Positions 17,517 through 25,825 of a stretch of 64,000 nucleotides of DNA are shown here, piece by piece (position 1 is the stretch's first letter; each line of letters begins with the position of its first letter). A model generated the notes under the pieces. The model made no database searches. It was not told the DNA's origin and saw only the letters and a program-made list of their open reading frames with translations. A program made the translations under genes and the position numbers. Source of the stretch: Streptomyces sp. NBC_00286 (lineage in GTDB: Bacteria > Actinomycetota > Actinomycetes > Streptomycetales > Streptomycetaceae); NCBI RefSeq assembly GCF_036173125.1, contig NZ_CP108054.1, forward strand, positions 372,001 through 436,000, written 5' to 3'.

Positions 17517-18179
17517 TCACCGGCCTGTCCCCGCGCGAGGTCCGCTCTCCACATGGGATGCGAACCACTGCCGGGCCGCGGCAGCGATTTCCTCCAGCGC
17601 CCCTGGCTCATGGAACAGATGCGTTGCGCCGCGCACGACGTAGATCTGGGTCGGCGCGCCGAGCTTTCCGGCAGCCTCCTGGTTGAGGCGTGGGTCTGCC
17701 TCTTCGTTGCCGCCGACCACGAACAGCACCGGGGCGCGGACGCTCTGCAGCGCGTCGTACGTGAGGTCCGGACGTCCGCCTCGGACGACCACGGCAGCAA
17801 CGCGTTGGGGGCGCTCCGCGGCCGCCAACAGAGCCGATGAATCGCCGCCGAACAGGCACACCGGGACACCGGCGGTCTCCGGCCGCTGGTCCAGCCAGTC
17901 GATGGCATCCACCAGCCGCTGGGCCAGGAACGGGATGTCGAAGAGATGCCGAGCCGAGCGCGCGTCCTGCCGCTTCTCCAGTTCGGTGAGGAGATCAAGG
18001 AGCAACGTGCCCATGCCTGCCCGGTGGAACGTATCGGCGAGCGCACGGTCGCGCGAACTGCCCCGGGAGCTGCTGCTGCCCTCGGTGATGACCACCACCG
18101 ACCGCACCGGGCCGGGGACGACCAGATCGCCTGCGAGCGGGGCGCCGCTTGCGGGCACCAACACCAAGTCGGAGATCAT
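17517..18179 (-). CDS. Dienelactone-hydrolase-like alpha/beta hydrolase
   Basis: 220-aa cytoplasmic hydrolase of the DLH-like subfamily often found beside phosphoribosyltransferase domains. It has an early VVITEGSSSSRGSSRDRALADTFHRAGMGTLLLDLL stretch (oxyanion and beta-3), and a C-terminal His in GATHLFHEPGAL preceded by a VVGGNEEADP acid loop. The nucleophile elbow reads CLFGGDSSALLAA, with serine in G-D-S-S-A instead of the G-x-S-x-G usual in this subfamily, so the active site may be altered. GGAGGA precedes ATG 18179. It stands alone. Confidence 0.7.
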   Translation of the reverse strand: MISDLVLVPASGAPLAGDLVVPGPVRSVVVITEGSSSSRGSSRDRALADTFHRAGMGTLLLDLLTELEKRQDARSARHLFDIPFLAQRLVDAIDWLDQRPETAGVPVCLFGGDSSALLAAAERPQRVAAVVVRGGRPDLTYDALQSVRAPVLFVVGGNEEADPRLNQEAAGKLGAPTQIYVVRGATHLFHEPGALEEIAAAARQWFASHVESGPRAGTGR

Positions 18180-18336
18180 CTTCGTCCTCCCACCGTGATA
18201 CTCGCTGGGCTCTGGCCATCCCGAGTACCCAAGACAGAGAGATCCGGCACGCGATCTGTCCGCTTTCTTGGTTGCGGGACGGGACCATTCGAATTCCGGT
18301 ACCGGCGGGGTCTTCCCTCGGACATGTGCGGTCCGT

Positions 18337-18375
18337 TAATTTCCGTGACTCAAGTCGCGTGTAATTTCCGTGACT
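18337..18375. repeat. 14-bp direct repeat in an intergenic control region
   Basis: TAATTTCCGTGACT occurs at 18337-18350 and again at 18362-18375, with a start-to-start spacing of 25 bp. The segment is AT-richer than its surroundings and lies between the divergent hydrolase and ABC-ATPase genes, about 80 bp before the ATPase start. Two identical same-face sites could bind a regulator, but no protein is implicated. Confidence 0.55.
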
Positions 18376-18452
18376 GAAGAAGTCCCGTGCGACCGCCCGG
18401 GACCTCCGACAGCGGAGCACCAGCGCTCAGCAAGCCCTCGGGGGCACCTGCC

Positions 18453-19796
18453 ATGACACGCGCCATCTCTCTGCACCACGTGAGCAAGGCCTATACGCGG
18501 GGCGTCCGCGTGGTGGACCGGCTCTCGCTCGACATCGCGCCCGGCGAGTTCCTCGTGCTGCTCGGGCCGTCCGGCTGCGGGAAGTCCACCGTGCTCCGGA
18601 TGATCGCCGGACTCGAGGAGATCACCGAGGGCGAGCTGCTGCTCGACGGCGAGCCCGCCGACGATCTGCAGCCGTCGGAGCGGGCGATGGCGATGGTGTT
18701 CCAGAACTTCGCCCTCTACCCGAACATGACCACCCGCGGCAACATCGGCTTCCCGCTGCGCGTCGAGAACCCGGGCGAAGACCGGGGCCCCCGCGTGGAC
18801 GCGACGGCCCGCATGCTCGGCATCGAGGACCTGCTCGACCGCTACCCCCGCCAGCTCTCCGGCGGCGAGCGCCAGCGCGTGGCCATGGGCCGGGCCATCG
18901 TGCGCCATCCCACCGCGTTCCTCATGGACGAACCGCTGTCCAACCTCGACGCCAAGCTCCGCAACCACCTGCGGGCCGAGATCTCCACGCTCACCCGGCA
19001 GCTCGGCGTGACGACGGTGTACGTCACCCATGACCAGGCCGAGGCCATGTCGCTCGGCGACCGGGTGGCCGTACTGCGCGGCGGTGTGCTCCAGCAGGTG
19101 GGCACCCCGCGCTCGGTGTACTCGCTGCCCCGGAACGTGTTCGTCGCGGCCTTCATCGGCACGCCCCGCATCAACCTGCTGCGCGGCCTGGTCCGCGCCC
19201 CGCTCGACGGCGCGATGTCCATCAGCCTGGGCCGCCAGTACCTGCGCCTGCCCGAACCCCTCTCCCTGGACCACCAGTTGCTGCGCGTGCAGCAGGGTCG
19301 GGAGGTCATCGTCGGGCTGCGCTCGGAGGCGGTGCGCATCGCCAAGCCCGGCTCCGCGCGTCCTGGAGAGGTGGCGATCAGCGGCCTGGTCGAGCATCTG
19401 GAGTTCCAGGGGCACGAGGTCCTCGTCCACTTCAACACGGGCTCCCAGCCCGCCTTCGTGCCGGACTTGGAAGCCCCGCATCCCGTACGCGCCGTCCGTC
19501 GACGCCGCCGTGACGGTACGGTCCTGGATCGCATCCGGGGTCGGGCGGGCGCCCTGCGTGCCGGCCCGGTCGTGGTCCTGGATGAGCCGGACGAGCCGAA
19601 CGAGCGGCCGGATCAGCCGGCGGCTCAGGAGAACCGCCTGCCCGGTGACCTGGTGGTCCGCACCACCCCCGACATCGAGCTTCGCCTCGGCATGCAGGTC
19701 CCCCTGCTGGTCGACCTGGCCCATCTCTTCGTCTTCGACCAGCACGGCGAACGCATCAGCCCGGCCCCGGCACGGCTGCCGGACCTGGACGAGTGA
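18453..19796 (+). CDS. Orphan CUT1-type sugar ABC importer ATPase
   Basis: 447-aa ATPase of the MalK/MsiK/UgpC class. Walker A GPSGCGKST, signature LSGGERQR, Walker B AFLMDEPLSNLDAKL and switch VYVTHDQAEAMSL are intact, followed by a C-terminal OB-fold regulatory part. MsiK-type proteins are about 375 aa; the extra length lies in the C-terminal domain, where a basic segment and a DEPDEPNERPDQP run interrupt the usual fold. I start at ATG 18453 with GGGGGCA upstream. No permease or binding protein adjoins it, so like MsiK it may serve several importers; the permeases at 62283-63997 in this window lack an adjacent ATPase. Confidence 0.82.
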   Translation: MTRAISLHHVSKAYTRGVRVVDRLSLDIAPGEFLVLLGPSGCGKSTVLRMIAGLEEITEGELLLDGEPADDLQPSERAMAMVFQNFALYPNMTTRGNIGFPLRVENPGEDRGPRVDATARMLGIEDLLDRYPRQLSGGERQRVAMGRAIVRHPTAFLMDEPLSNLDAKLRNHLRAEISTLTRQLGVTTVYVTHDQAEAMSLGDRVAVLRGGVLQQVGTPRSVYSLPRNVFVAAFIGTPRINLLRGLVRAPLDGAMSISLGRQYLRLPEPLSLDHQLLRVQQGREVIVGLRSEAVRIAKPGSARPGEVAISGLVEHLEFQGHEVLVHFNTGSQPAFVPDLEAPHPVRAVRRRRRDGTVLDRIRGRAGALRAGPVVVLDEPDEPNERPDQPAAQENRLPGDLVVRTTPDIELRLGMQVPLLVDLAHLFVFDQHGERISPAPARLPDLDE

Positions 19797-19804
19797 TCTT
19801 CCTG

Positions 19805-19836
19805 GGTGTCATCGCAGGAATAGGTGTCATCGCAGG
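19805..19836. repeat. Tandem duplication over the MBL gene stop codon
   Basis: GGTGTCATCGCAGG occurs at 19805-19818 and 19823-19836. On the minus strand each copy holds TGA, the second copy including the true stop of the MBL hydrolase gene, so the gene is followed at once by a spare stop in another register. Confidence 0.7.
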
Positions 19837-20867
19837 CGCGTGTACTGGTTCACGCCGCCCACGAACGCCATCGTCGCCCGCCCTCGCAGCACCAGGACAT
19901 CCAGGTGCGCCGCGGTCTCGTTGACCGCGAGCATCTGGTTGAAGGCGTTCAGTTCGCCGAACGGCACCGCCCGGCGCGTCCATCCGAGCTTGCGCGCCAC
20001 CGCGTGGGCGTCGAGCGTGTCCTCGCCCAGCGCCGTCAGGCTCTTGGCCAGCCGGTCGTCGTGGTGGTCGAGCAGCTCGGCGACACGTGTGTGGGCGCTG
20101 TCGGCGACCGGCCCGTGCGCGGGCAGCAGGCGGGCGTCGGCGTACCGGGTCATCAGCCGCAGTGAGTCCAGGTAGTCGGCGAGCGGGCGGCCGCCCGGCT
20201 CGGCCAGCTCGAAACCGATGGACGGGGTGATGTGCGGCAGGACGTGGTCGCCGGAGAACAGCAGCTCCCGTTGCTCGTCCAGGAAGACGACATGTCCCTT
20301 GGTGTGTCCGGGAGTTGGTACGACATGCAGTTCGCGCTCGCCGAAGCGGAGCGTCTCGGCGGCGAGCCAGCGATCGGGCCCCTCCCACACGCTCGGGTCG
20401 TAGCCGCCGTGGTCCATCGCCTGGATACGGTCGGCGAGTTCGCCGGCTCCTGCGGTGCGCAGGGTCTCCAGTGAGCCGGCGGGTACGTCGCTGCGCAGTC
20501 GGTCGAGCATCTCCAGGCCCGGGCGTTCGCCCGCGCCGAGGTAGACGCGCGAGCCGAGCAGCCGGCGGAGTTCCACCGCGTTCGTGTAGTGGTCGCGGTG
20601 GATGTGGGTGACCAGGATGTGGCTGATGTCGCCGAGGTCGCGGCCGATGGCGGCCAGCGCCTCCTCGAGCGCCTTGCGTGCCTCAGGGATCGCCCAGCCG
20701 CCGTCGATCATGACGATGCCGCCGTCGTCGGCCAGGTCCTCCAGCAGGTAGACGTTGACGGCGTGCAGGCCGTCGTTGGGAAGCGGCAGAGGAACGCGGT
20801 GCACCCCGGGCTGTACGGTCTGCACTCCGGCTGCGGCCCACGGGCCCTGGTCGAACCGCGCTGTCAT
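19827..20867 (-). CDS. MBL-fold metallo-hydrolase
   Basis: About 346-aa metallo-beta-lactamase-fold hydrolase. The metal motif THIHRDHYTN (H-x-H-x-D-H) is intact, and further ligands appear in TPGHTKGHVVFLDEQRELLFSGDHVLP. The C-terminal about 100 residues, beginning around LRLMTRYADARLLPAHGPV, form the helical extension seen in MBL proteins with a beta-lactamase_2-associated domain. ATG 20867 follows AGGAGGATC closely; an in-frame ATG at 20879 is possible. It closes the minus-strand unit headed by the NTF2-like gene at 23736 and probably hydrolyses a thioester or lactone in that pathway, which is inference. Confidence 0.82.
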   Translation of the reverse strand: MTARFDQGPWAAAGVQTVQPGVHRVPLPLPNDGLHAVNVYLLEDLADDGGIVMIDGGWAIPEARKALEEALAAIGRDLGDISHILVTHIHRDHYTNAVELRRLLGSRVYLGAGERPGLEMLDRLRSDVPAGSLETLRTAGAGELADRIQAMDHGGYDPSVWEGPDRWLAAETLRFGERELHVVPTPGHTKGHVVFLDEQRELLFSGDHVLPHITPSIGFELAEPGGRPLADYLDSLRLMTRYADARLLPAHGPVADSAHTRVAELLDHHDDRLAKSLTALGEDTLDAHAVARKLGWTRRAVPFGELNAFNQMLAVNETAAHLDVLVLRGRATMAFVGGVNQYTRLR

Positions 20868-20948
20868 GATCCTCCTCATCGGTGTGCCGCCGCGTGGATC
20901 ACGCCGGAGGGCGTGCGCGGCGGCACGGTTCGCGAATATGTTGCCTCG

Positions 20949-22484
20949 TCAGGCCGGGTCGTAGTGACGGGACCCGGACCGCCCGGACGTACGAGTATGG
21001 AGTCTGGCCGCCAGGTCCCGGGCCCCGCGCCGGTCGAGCTTGCCGACCTTTGTCTGGGGCAACTCCCCTATGCCGTACACGAATTCCGGCCACTTGGTCT
21101 TGGACAGGCCGACGTTCTCCAGGTGTCCGGTCACTTCGGCGAGGTCGATGCCTCCGCCGTCCTCGGTGACGACGAGCAGCGCCACACGTTCGCCGAGGAC
21201 ATCGTCGGGAACCGCCACGACACAGGCCCTGGCCACGCGCGGGTAACTGGCCACCGCGCGCTCGATCTCGGTGATGTCGATGTTGCGCCCACCGCGGATG
21301 ATGATGTCCTTCTCGCGGCCCATGATGCTGATGCTGCCATCCTCATGGGTCATCAACAGGTCGCCGGTGGGCAGGAAGCCGTCCTCCGTCAGCGCCGGCG
21401 GCTCGACCTTGCCGTCGCGGGCGTAGCCCAGGAAAAGCGAAGGGCCGCGCACATGCGCCCGTCCGGTCACGCCTGGGCCCGCGGTCCGCCCGTCGGGGGT
21501 CAGCGCGCGGAGCTCCGTACCCGGGAAGGGGCGGCCGTCTCTGCCGAGCCGGATCTCCTCGGGTTCGTCGGGGCTCGGCGAGGTGTGGCCGAGGCATTCG
21601 GACATGCCGAAGACGCGGAGGATCTTCGTGCCCAGGGATTGCTCGGCCCGGGCCAGGGCGCCGCGGTCCATGGGTCCGCCGCCGACGGTGATCGACCGGA
21701 CACCTCGGAGGATGCCGGAGCCGGCAGCCTCGGTGCCCATCTGCAGCGCCATGGTCGGCACGCACATGGTCCAGCGGACGTCGGCCTCGGCCATCCGCCG
21801 CAGGACGACGGCCCGGTCCCACTTCCCCGTCATGACGAGTGGCCCGCGCAGCAGGAGGGAGAGGTAGACGCCGAAGCAGTACGCCGCCGTCGACGACAGC
21901 GGCACGATCGCGGCGACGGCGTCCCCGGGCGACAGGCCGTTGACGGTCATGGTGCTCGTGGCGGCATAGCGCAGTGACCGCTCGGACTGGACGACGCCTT
22001 TGGGCCGCCCGGTCGACCCTGAGGTGAGGCCGATCAGGACGCCGCCCGACCAGCGCGACACGTCACGCTCACCGGGAGCAGACAGGCACTGCCAGCCGTC
22101 GAGCACCGTCCGCGCCGGGCCCGGCAGCCGTTCGGGCACCGCCCACTCCGCCATTGCCGACGGCTCGGCGACGACGACGTCCGGGCGGATGTCCTCCCAG
22201 GCCGCGGCGAACTCGGCCGGTGTGGTGTGCCGGTTGACCACCGCGACCACACCGCCGTCGCCGCCGCTCAGGCCCACGGCGAGGGTGGCGGCGACCGTAC
22301 GCCATGAGTTGTCGGCCTGGAGCAGGACGGTCCCGCCCGTCGTGCCGGCGGTGGACAGCACTCCGGCCAGCCGCGTGGCCTCTTCGAGCAGCTGCCGGGC
22401 CGTATGGCTGCCCGCGTCGTCGATCACGGCCACGAAGTCGGCTTCGTCCGCCTTCTGTTGGAAGTCTCGCACTACCTGTCGCAT
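20949..22484 (-). CDS. Acyl-CoA synthetase (class I adenylate-forming)
   Basis: 511-aa AMP-forming ligase that would activate the pathway acid with CoA. The A3 P-loop LTSGSTGRPKGV is near residue 153; A5 appears as FGMSECLGHT; A7/A8 as TGDLLMTHEDGSISIMGREKDIIIRGGRNID; and the A10 lysine in PQTKVGKLDRR. The N-terminal region is shorter and more divergent than in long-chain FadD proteins. GAGGGA precedes ATG 22484. The nearest family by sequence feel is cyclohexanecarboxylate/short-chain-acid CoA ligase, but substrate is unknown. It lies in the operon headed by the operator at 23766. Confidence 0.88.
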   Translation of the reverse strand: MRQVVRDFQQKADEADFVAVIDDAGSHTARQLLEEATRLAGVLSTAGTTGGTVLLQADNSWRTVAATLAVGLSGGDGGVVAVVNRHTTPAEFAAAWEDIRPDVVVAEPSAMAEWAVPERLPGPARTVLDGWQCLSAPGERDVSRWSGGVLIGLTSGSTGRPKGVVQSERSLRYAATSTMTVNGLSPGDAVAAIVPLSSTAAYCFGVYLSLLLRGPLVMTGKWDRAVVLRRMAEADVRWTMCVPTMALQMGTEAAGSGILRGVRSITVGGGPMDRGALARAEQSLGTKILRVFGMSECLGHTSPSPDEPEEIRLGRDGRPFPGTELRALTPDGRTAGPGVTGRAHVRGPSLFLGYARDGKVEPPALTEDGFLPTGDLLMTHEDGSISIMGREKDIIIRGGRNIDITEIERAVASYPRVARACVVAVPDDVLGERVALLVVTEDGGGIDLAEVTGHLENVGLSKTKWPEFVYGIGELPQTKVGKLDRRGARDLAARLHTRTSGRSGSRHYDPA

Positions 22485-22590
22485 CTCGTCCCTCGCTGCG
22501 CCGTGCCGAACTCCGTCTACTGAACGCTGCGGTGCCTGCCCGTCCTGATGAACCGGGGCGGGCCGGCCGGTCTCCGGACCGCCCGAAGCC

Positions 22591-22911
22591 TCAGGCCGCG
22601 AACATCTCCGCCTCGTGCCCCATCACCGCGATTCGGCGGCCCTTCATGTCGCCGACCTGTGCGACGGCATCGGCCCACTCGGGGCTCGCCAGGGCCTTCT
22701 TCAGGTCCTCCGGCGAGTCGAAGCTGAGCACGGAGATGCCGTCCCAGCCCTCGGAGCGCGGCTCGAGAGCGGCGTCGATCTCGGTGTGCCGCCATGCGCG
22801 CAGGCCGGGCAGGCGGTAGGTCAGCTCGGCGTGGTCGCCGCGCCACCACTCGATGAACCGTTCGTGCGTCCACTCCGGAGGCCGGGCTGCCAGCAGGACG
22901 AGGTTGTACAT
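22591..22911 (-). CDS. EthD-family protein
   Basis: 106-aa dimeric alpha-beta barrel protein. The opening YNLVLLAARPPEWTHERFIEWWRGDHAEL is typical of the EthD family (LV...R...F..yW...H), and the GDMKGRRIAVMGHE end gives the last strand. EthD-like proteins accompany several degradation pathways as small enzymes or accessory factors. GGAGG precedes ATG 22911. It sits between the second NTF2-like gene and the acyl-CoA synthetase in one unit. Confidence 0.82.
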   Translation of the reverse strand: MYNLVLLAARPPEWTHERFIEWWRGDHAELTYRLPGLRAWRHTEIDAALEPRSEGWDGISVLSFDSPEDLKKALASPEWADAVAQVGDMKGRRIAVMGHEAEMFAA

Positions 22912-22975
22912 GACGGTCCTCCGTACATGGTCGGTCGTACGTCGTCGTCGGTCGTGGTCGTTCCGACGTACGCGG

Positions 22976-23368
22976 TCAGGTGAAGCGGATCTCGGACGAG
23001 CGGCCGATCAGCAGGCGTTGCAGCCGGCCTTCGCCGTTGACGCGCCCGGCGGCGACGAAGGTCGCCTCCGGGACGCCCGCCCGTCGTACCTCCCCCAGGA
23101 AGAGCTCGTCCTGGCCGAGCGTGGTCGCCGACAGCAGATGGTGGGTGCGTGTGCCCCGCTCGCGCTGCTCGAGGTAGCCCACCAGGGCGTCCCGGCCTCC
23201 GGCGAAGTCGGTGGCGTTGCCGTCGCCGGTGGAGAACAGGATGGACAGCGAGAAGTCGTCACTGATCAGTTCGAGGATCCGGGACGGCTCGTCCCCGTCG
23301 AGAATCTCGAACCAGGCTGTGAGAAAGGGGGCTGCGGCCCCTTGGGCTGGGGTCGAGGTGTCCGTCAT
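22976..23368 (-). CDS. NTF2/SnoaL-like protein (second of pair)
   Basis: 130-aa cone-shaped NTF2-like fold: an N-terminal helix (FLTAWFEILDGDEPSRILELISDDFSLSILF), then a beta-sheet with GRDALVGYLEQRERG and a C-terminal strand LLIGRSSEIRF. NTF2-like proteins in catabolic clusters act as isomerases, cyclases or hydratases on hydrophobic ligands in a deep pocket; no catalytic Asp/His pair is clear enough to assign. ATG 23368 overlaps the stop of the first NTF2-like gene by four bases (ATGA), with AGGAG upstream. Confidence 0.72.
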   Translation of the reverse strand: MTDTSTPAQGAAAPFLTAWFEILDGDEPSRILELISDDFSLSILFSTGDGNATDFAGGRDALVGYLEQRERGTRTHHLLSATTLGQDELFLGEVRRAGVPEATFVAAGRVNGEGRLQRLLIGRSSEIRFT

Positions 23369-23736
23369 GCCCGGCTCCTGTCGTCCGGTGCCCAGTCGAC
23401 CAGTTCGAAGGTAGTGGTGAAGAAGGACTGGTAGCGCGCCAGAAGTCCGCCGGGCGACACGACCGCGGCGGAGAGGAAGGAGCCGGTGTACCGCCCGCCC
23501 TCCGTCACCACTCCGTAGACGGTTTCGACGTCGCCGTCCCGGCTGTAGCGCAGGATCTCGTGCGCACGGTCCATGGGATTACGGCCCGCGATGTACGCGG
23601 CGAAGTCCTCCCTGGACTTGCCGGTGACCTCCTTGCCCGGCAGGGCGATGAGGAAGCGGAAGTCGGGTTCGAGCAGGTCCAGCGTCCGCTCCGGATGCCG
23701 GCTGTCCATGCTGGCCATGTACGCACGCAACGCCAT
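23365..23736 (-). CDS. NTF2/SnoaL-like protein (first of pair)
   Basis: 123-aa NTF2-like protein heading the unit that runs down to the MBL gene. It begins MALRAYMASMDSRHPERTLDLLEPDFRFLIALPGKEVTGKSREDF, with the usual helix-strand pattern, and ends in a strand FFTTTFELVDW. The two adjacent NTF2-like genes are only distantly alike and may form a heteromer. I start at ATG 23736, after GAGAGGG; the frame runs further upstream through the operator, which argues against a longer protein. The inverted-repeat operator lies 30 bp before the start. Confidence 0.72.
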   Translation of the reverse strand: MALRAYMASMDSRHPERTLDLLEPDFRFLIALPGKEVTGKSREDFAAYIAGRNPMDRAHEILRYSRDGDVETVYGVVTEGGRYTGSFLSAAVVSPGGLLARYQSFFTTTFELVDWAPDDRSRA

Positions 23737-23765
23737 AGGAGCCCTCTCCAGATCAACCTGAGCCA

Positions 23766-23779
23766 AGTTCAATTCAGTT
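23766..23779. promoter_or_regulatory. Operator-like inverted repeat a (NTF2/acyl-CoA synthetase unit)
   Basis: AGTTCA-AT-TCAGTT on the plus strand. The right half is a perfect TCAGTT and the flank TTTGG (CCAAACTGA on the other strand) also matches other copies. It is 30 bp upstream of the NTF2-like gene's start, where it could overlap the promoter. Confidence 0.6.
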
Positions 23780-23826
23780 TGGATGGTAATCCCGGGGAAA
23801 CAGGCCTGGCAATAGTGCGTCACGAA

Positions 23827-23898
23827 GCTTCCGCGGCGGTAGCGCGGCCGCCGGAAGCGGGGATGACAAAGCCCCCTGACGGTTGTCCACCAGGGGGC
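23827..23898 (-). terminator. Double hairpin terminator of the tetR gene
   Basis: Reading the minus strand after the tetR stop, CAGGGGGC-type arms (GCCCCCTG at 23871-23878 and CAGGGGGC at 23891-23898) form an 8-bp stem with a 12-nt loop, followed by TTTGTC. A second near-perfect stem follows, GCTTCCG at 23827-23833 with CGGAAGC at 23852-23858. This insulates tetR from the NTF2-led unit. Confidence 0.75.
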
Positions 23899-23937
23899 AG
23901 GAAGGCCGACCGGAGAAGCCGAGGGCCACTCAGGGCA

Positions 23938-24561
23938 TCATGTGGCGACCATCCGCACGCAGGCACCCTCGATCAGTTCGCTGACCTCGGACAGCGGCGT
24001 GGGTCCCGACGGCCGGTACCACCGCCAGACGCTGACGATCAGGCCGAGCACGCTCGCGCCCAGCAACTGCGCGTCCCGCAGCGGGAACGCGCCCTGGGAC
24101 ATGCCACGCACCAGCAGGTTCGTCCAGTCCCGCTCGACGAGCTGGACCAGCTGGCGGGCCGCGACGCGCTCGGCCTCCTCCCGCTTGGACTTGCGCGGGC
24201 CGGAGAGCAGGTCCATGTGGTTCTGCAGGATACGCATCTGCAGGACCTCCTGGTCGGAGACGTCGTACGCCGCCCGTACGGCCGCCCGGAGCGCCTCGAC
24301 CGGATCCGCGGCCTCCGCGGTCGCCTCCGTGAACTTGTCGTGGGAACGCTGCAGTTCCAGCCGCATGATGGTGAGCAGGCAATGGGTCTTCGACTCGAAG
24401 TAGTGGTACAGCGCGGTCTGTCCGATGCCGACCCGCTCCGCCACGGTGGACCACTTGGTGGCCTCGAAGCCTGTCTCACCGAAGCAGTCGACGGCGGCCG
24501 CCAGGATGGCGGCACGCTTGGACCTCGGTCCCGCTTCCGGTTCAACGATCCTTGTCGCCAT
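23938..24561 (-). CDS. TetR-family regulator, candidate repressor of the island
   Basis: 207-aa TetR/AcrR regulator. The N-terminal DNA-binding domain starts at RSKRAAILAAAVDCFGETGFEATKWSTVAERVGIGQTALYHYFESK (about residues 13-58), with the recognition helix ending in Y-H-Y-F. The C-terminal helical ligand domain is about 145 residues. One copy of the repeated AACTGA-N2-TCAGTT motif lies 55 bp upstream of the start, within the gap to the thiolase gene, implying autoregulation; other copies head the surrounding operons. Acyl-CoA or a pathway intermediate would be the natural inducer, as for many TetR regulators of beta-oxidation. That is inference. Confidence 0.88.
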   Translation of the reverse strand: MATRIVEPEAGPRSKRAAILAAAVDCFGETGFEATKWSTVAERVGIGQTALYHYFESKTHCLLTIMRLELQRSHDKFTEATAEAADPVEALRAAVRAAYDVSDQEVLQMRILQNHMDLLSGPRKSKREEAERVAARQLVQLVERDWTNLLVRGMSQGAFPLRDAQLLGASVLGLIVSVWRWYRPSGPTPLSEVSELIEGACVRMVAT

Positions 24562-24615
24562 GGCCTACTCGTCTCCTGGCTGCCGCCCGTCTCGTCGTAC
24601 CCGAGAGTAGCCCCA

Positions 24616-24629
24616 AGCTGAACTCAGTT
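24616..24629. promoter_or_regulatory. Operator-like inverted repeat b (tetR leader)
   Basis: AGCTGA-AC-TCAGTT, 11 of 12 arm positions matching the consensus AACTGA-N2-TCAGTT and nearly perfectly palindromic. It lies 55 bp upstream of the tetR start and just after the thiolase stop, the expected place for an autoregulatory site. Confidence 0.7.
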
Positions 24630-24646
24630 GCCAATCGGCTTTCAGG

Positions 24647-25795
24647 TCAAAGACGCTCGAGCACGGTCGCGTTGGCCATGCCGCCGCCCTCGCACATCGT
24701 CTGCAGACCGTAGCGTCCGCCCGTCCTGCGCAGTTGGTGGACGAGCGTGGTCATGAGCCGGGCGCCGGTGGCGCCGAGCGGGTGTCCCAGCGCGATCGCG
24801 CCGCCGAAGGCGTTGACCCGCTCCGGGGCGGCGCCGATCTCCTGCTGCCAGGCGAGGACGACGGAGGCGAAGGCCTCGTTGATCTCGACCAGGTCGATCT
24901 CGTCGATCGACAGCCCGGCCCTGTCCAGGACCTTCCCGGTGGCCGGGATGGGACCGGTCAGCATGTGGATCGGGTCGGAGCCGACCACCGCCATGGTGTG
25001 CACGCGCGCGAGCGGCGTCAGAGAGTGGCGGCGCACCGCATCCTCGGAGGCAATCAGCAGGGCGGCGGCGCCGTCGGAGATCTGGCTGGAGACGGCGGCG
25101 GTGAGCCGGCCGTCCTCGGTGAGGGTCTTCAGGCCGGCCATCTTCTCGAGGGTGGTGTCGGCGCGCGGGCCCTCGTCGGCGGTGAGTCCGAACGTCGGCG
25201 TGATCTCCTCGGCGAACGCTCCGTCGGCCTGTGCGGCGAGGGCCCGCTGGTGGCTGGTGAGCGCGAACCGCTCCATGTCCGTACGGGAGACGCCCCACTT
25301 CTCGGCGATCAGCTCGGCCCCGCGGAACTGCGAGACCTCCTGGTCACCGAAGCGCTCGCGCCAGCCGTCCCCCGCGAACGGGCTGCCCATGCCGGCCTGC
25401 TCGCCGACGAACATCGGGCTGGCGATGGGCACCAGGCTCATCACCTCCACACCGCCGGCGACCACCAGGTCGGCGGCGCCGGAGCCGACCGCCTGGGCGG
25501 CGAAGTGCACGGCCTGCTGGGAGGAACCGCACTGGCGGTCGATGGTGGTGCCGGGGACGTGCTGCGGCAGCCCCGCCGACAGCCAGGCCGTGCGGGCGAT
25601 GTTCCCGGTCTGTGCGCCGAGCTGGCTGACGCACCCGAAGTACACGTCGTCGACGGCGCCCGGGTCGGCCCCGGTGCGCTCCAGCAGGGCGCGCAGCACA
25701 TGGGCGCCGAGGTCGGCGGGGTGCACGCCGCTGAGCGTGCCCTTGCGGCGGCCGACAGGGGTGCGGACGGCTCCGACGATGAATGCTTCCGACAC
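24647..25795 (-). CDS. Acetyl-CoA C-acyltransferase (thiolase)
   Basis: 382-aa degradative thiolase that would cleave 3-ketoacyl-CoA. All catalytic motifs are present: nucleophile Cys89 in DRQCGSSQQAVH, NEAFA, His338 in GGAIALGHPLGATGARL and Cys368 in CEGGGMANA. It is the last gene of the ten-gene unit starting at 34103, 30 bp after the crotonase. ATG 25795 is conventional. Of the two thiolase-like proteins in the island, this is the one with a complete active site. Confidence 0.92.
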   Translation of the reverse strand: MSEAFIVGAVRTPVGRRKGTLSGVHPADLGAHVLRALLERTGADPGAVDDVYFGCVSQLGAQTGNIARTAWLSAGLPQHVPGTTIDRQCGSSQQAVHFAAQAVGSGAADLVVAGGVEVMSLVPIASPMFVGEQAGMGSPFAGDGWRERFGDQEVSQFRGAELIAEKWGVSRTDMERFALTSHQRALAAQADGAFAEEITPTFGLTADEGPRADTTLEKMAGLKTLTEDGRLTAAVSSQISDGAAALLIASEDAVRRHSLTPLARVHTMAVVGSDPIHMLTGPIPATGKVLDRAGLSIDEIDLVEINEAFASVVLAWQQEIGAAPERVNAFGGAIALGHPLGATGARLMTTLVHQLRRTGGRYGLQTMCEGGGMANATVLERL

Positions 25796-25825
25796 GGTGG
25801 GCTCCAGGGGGTTTCGGGTACGGGT

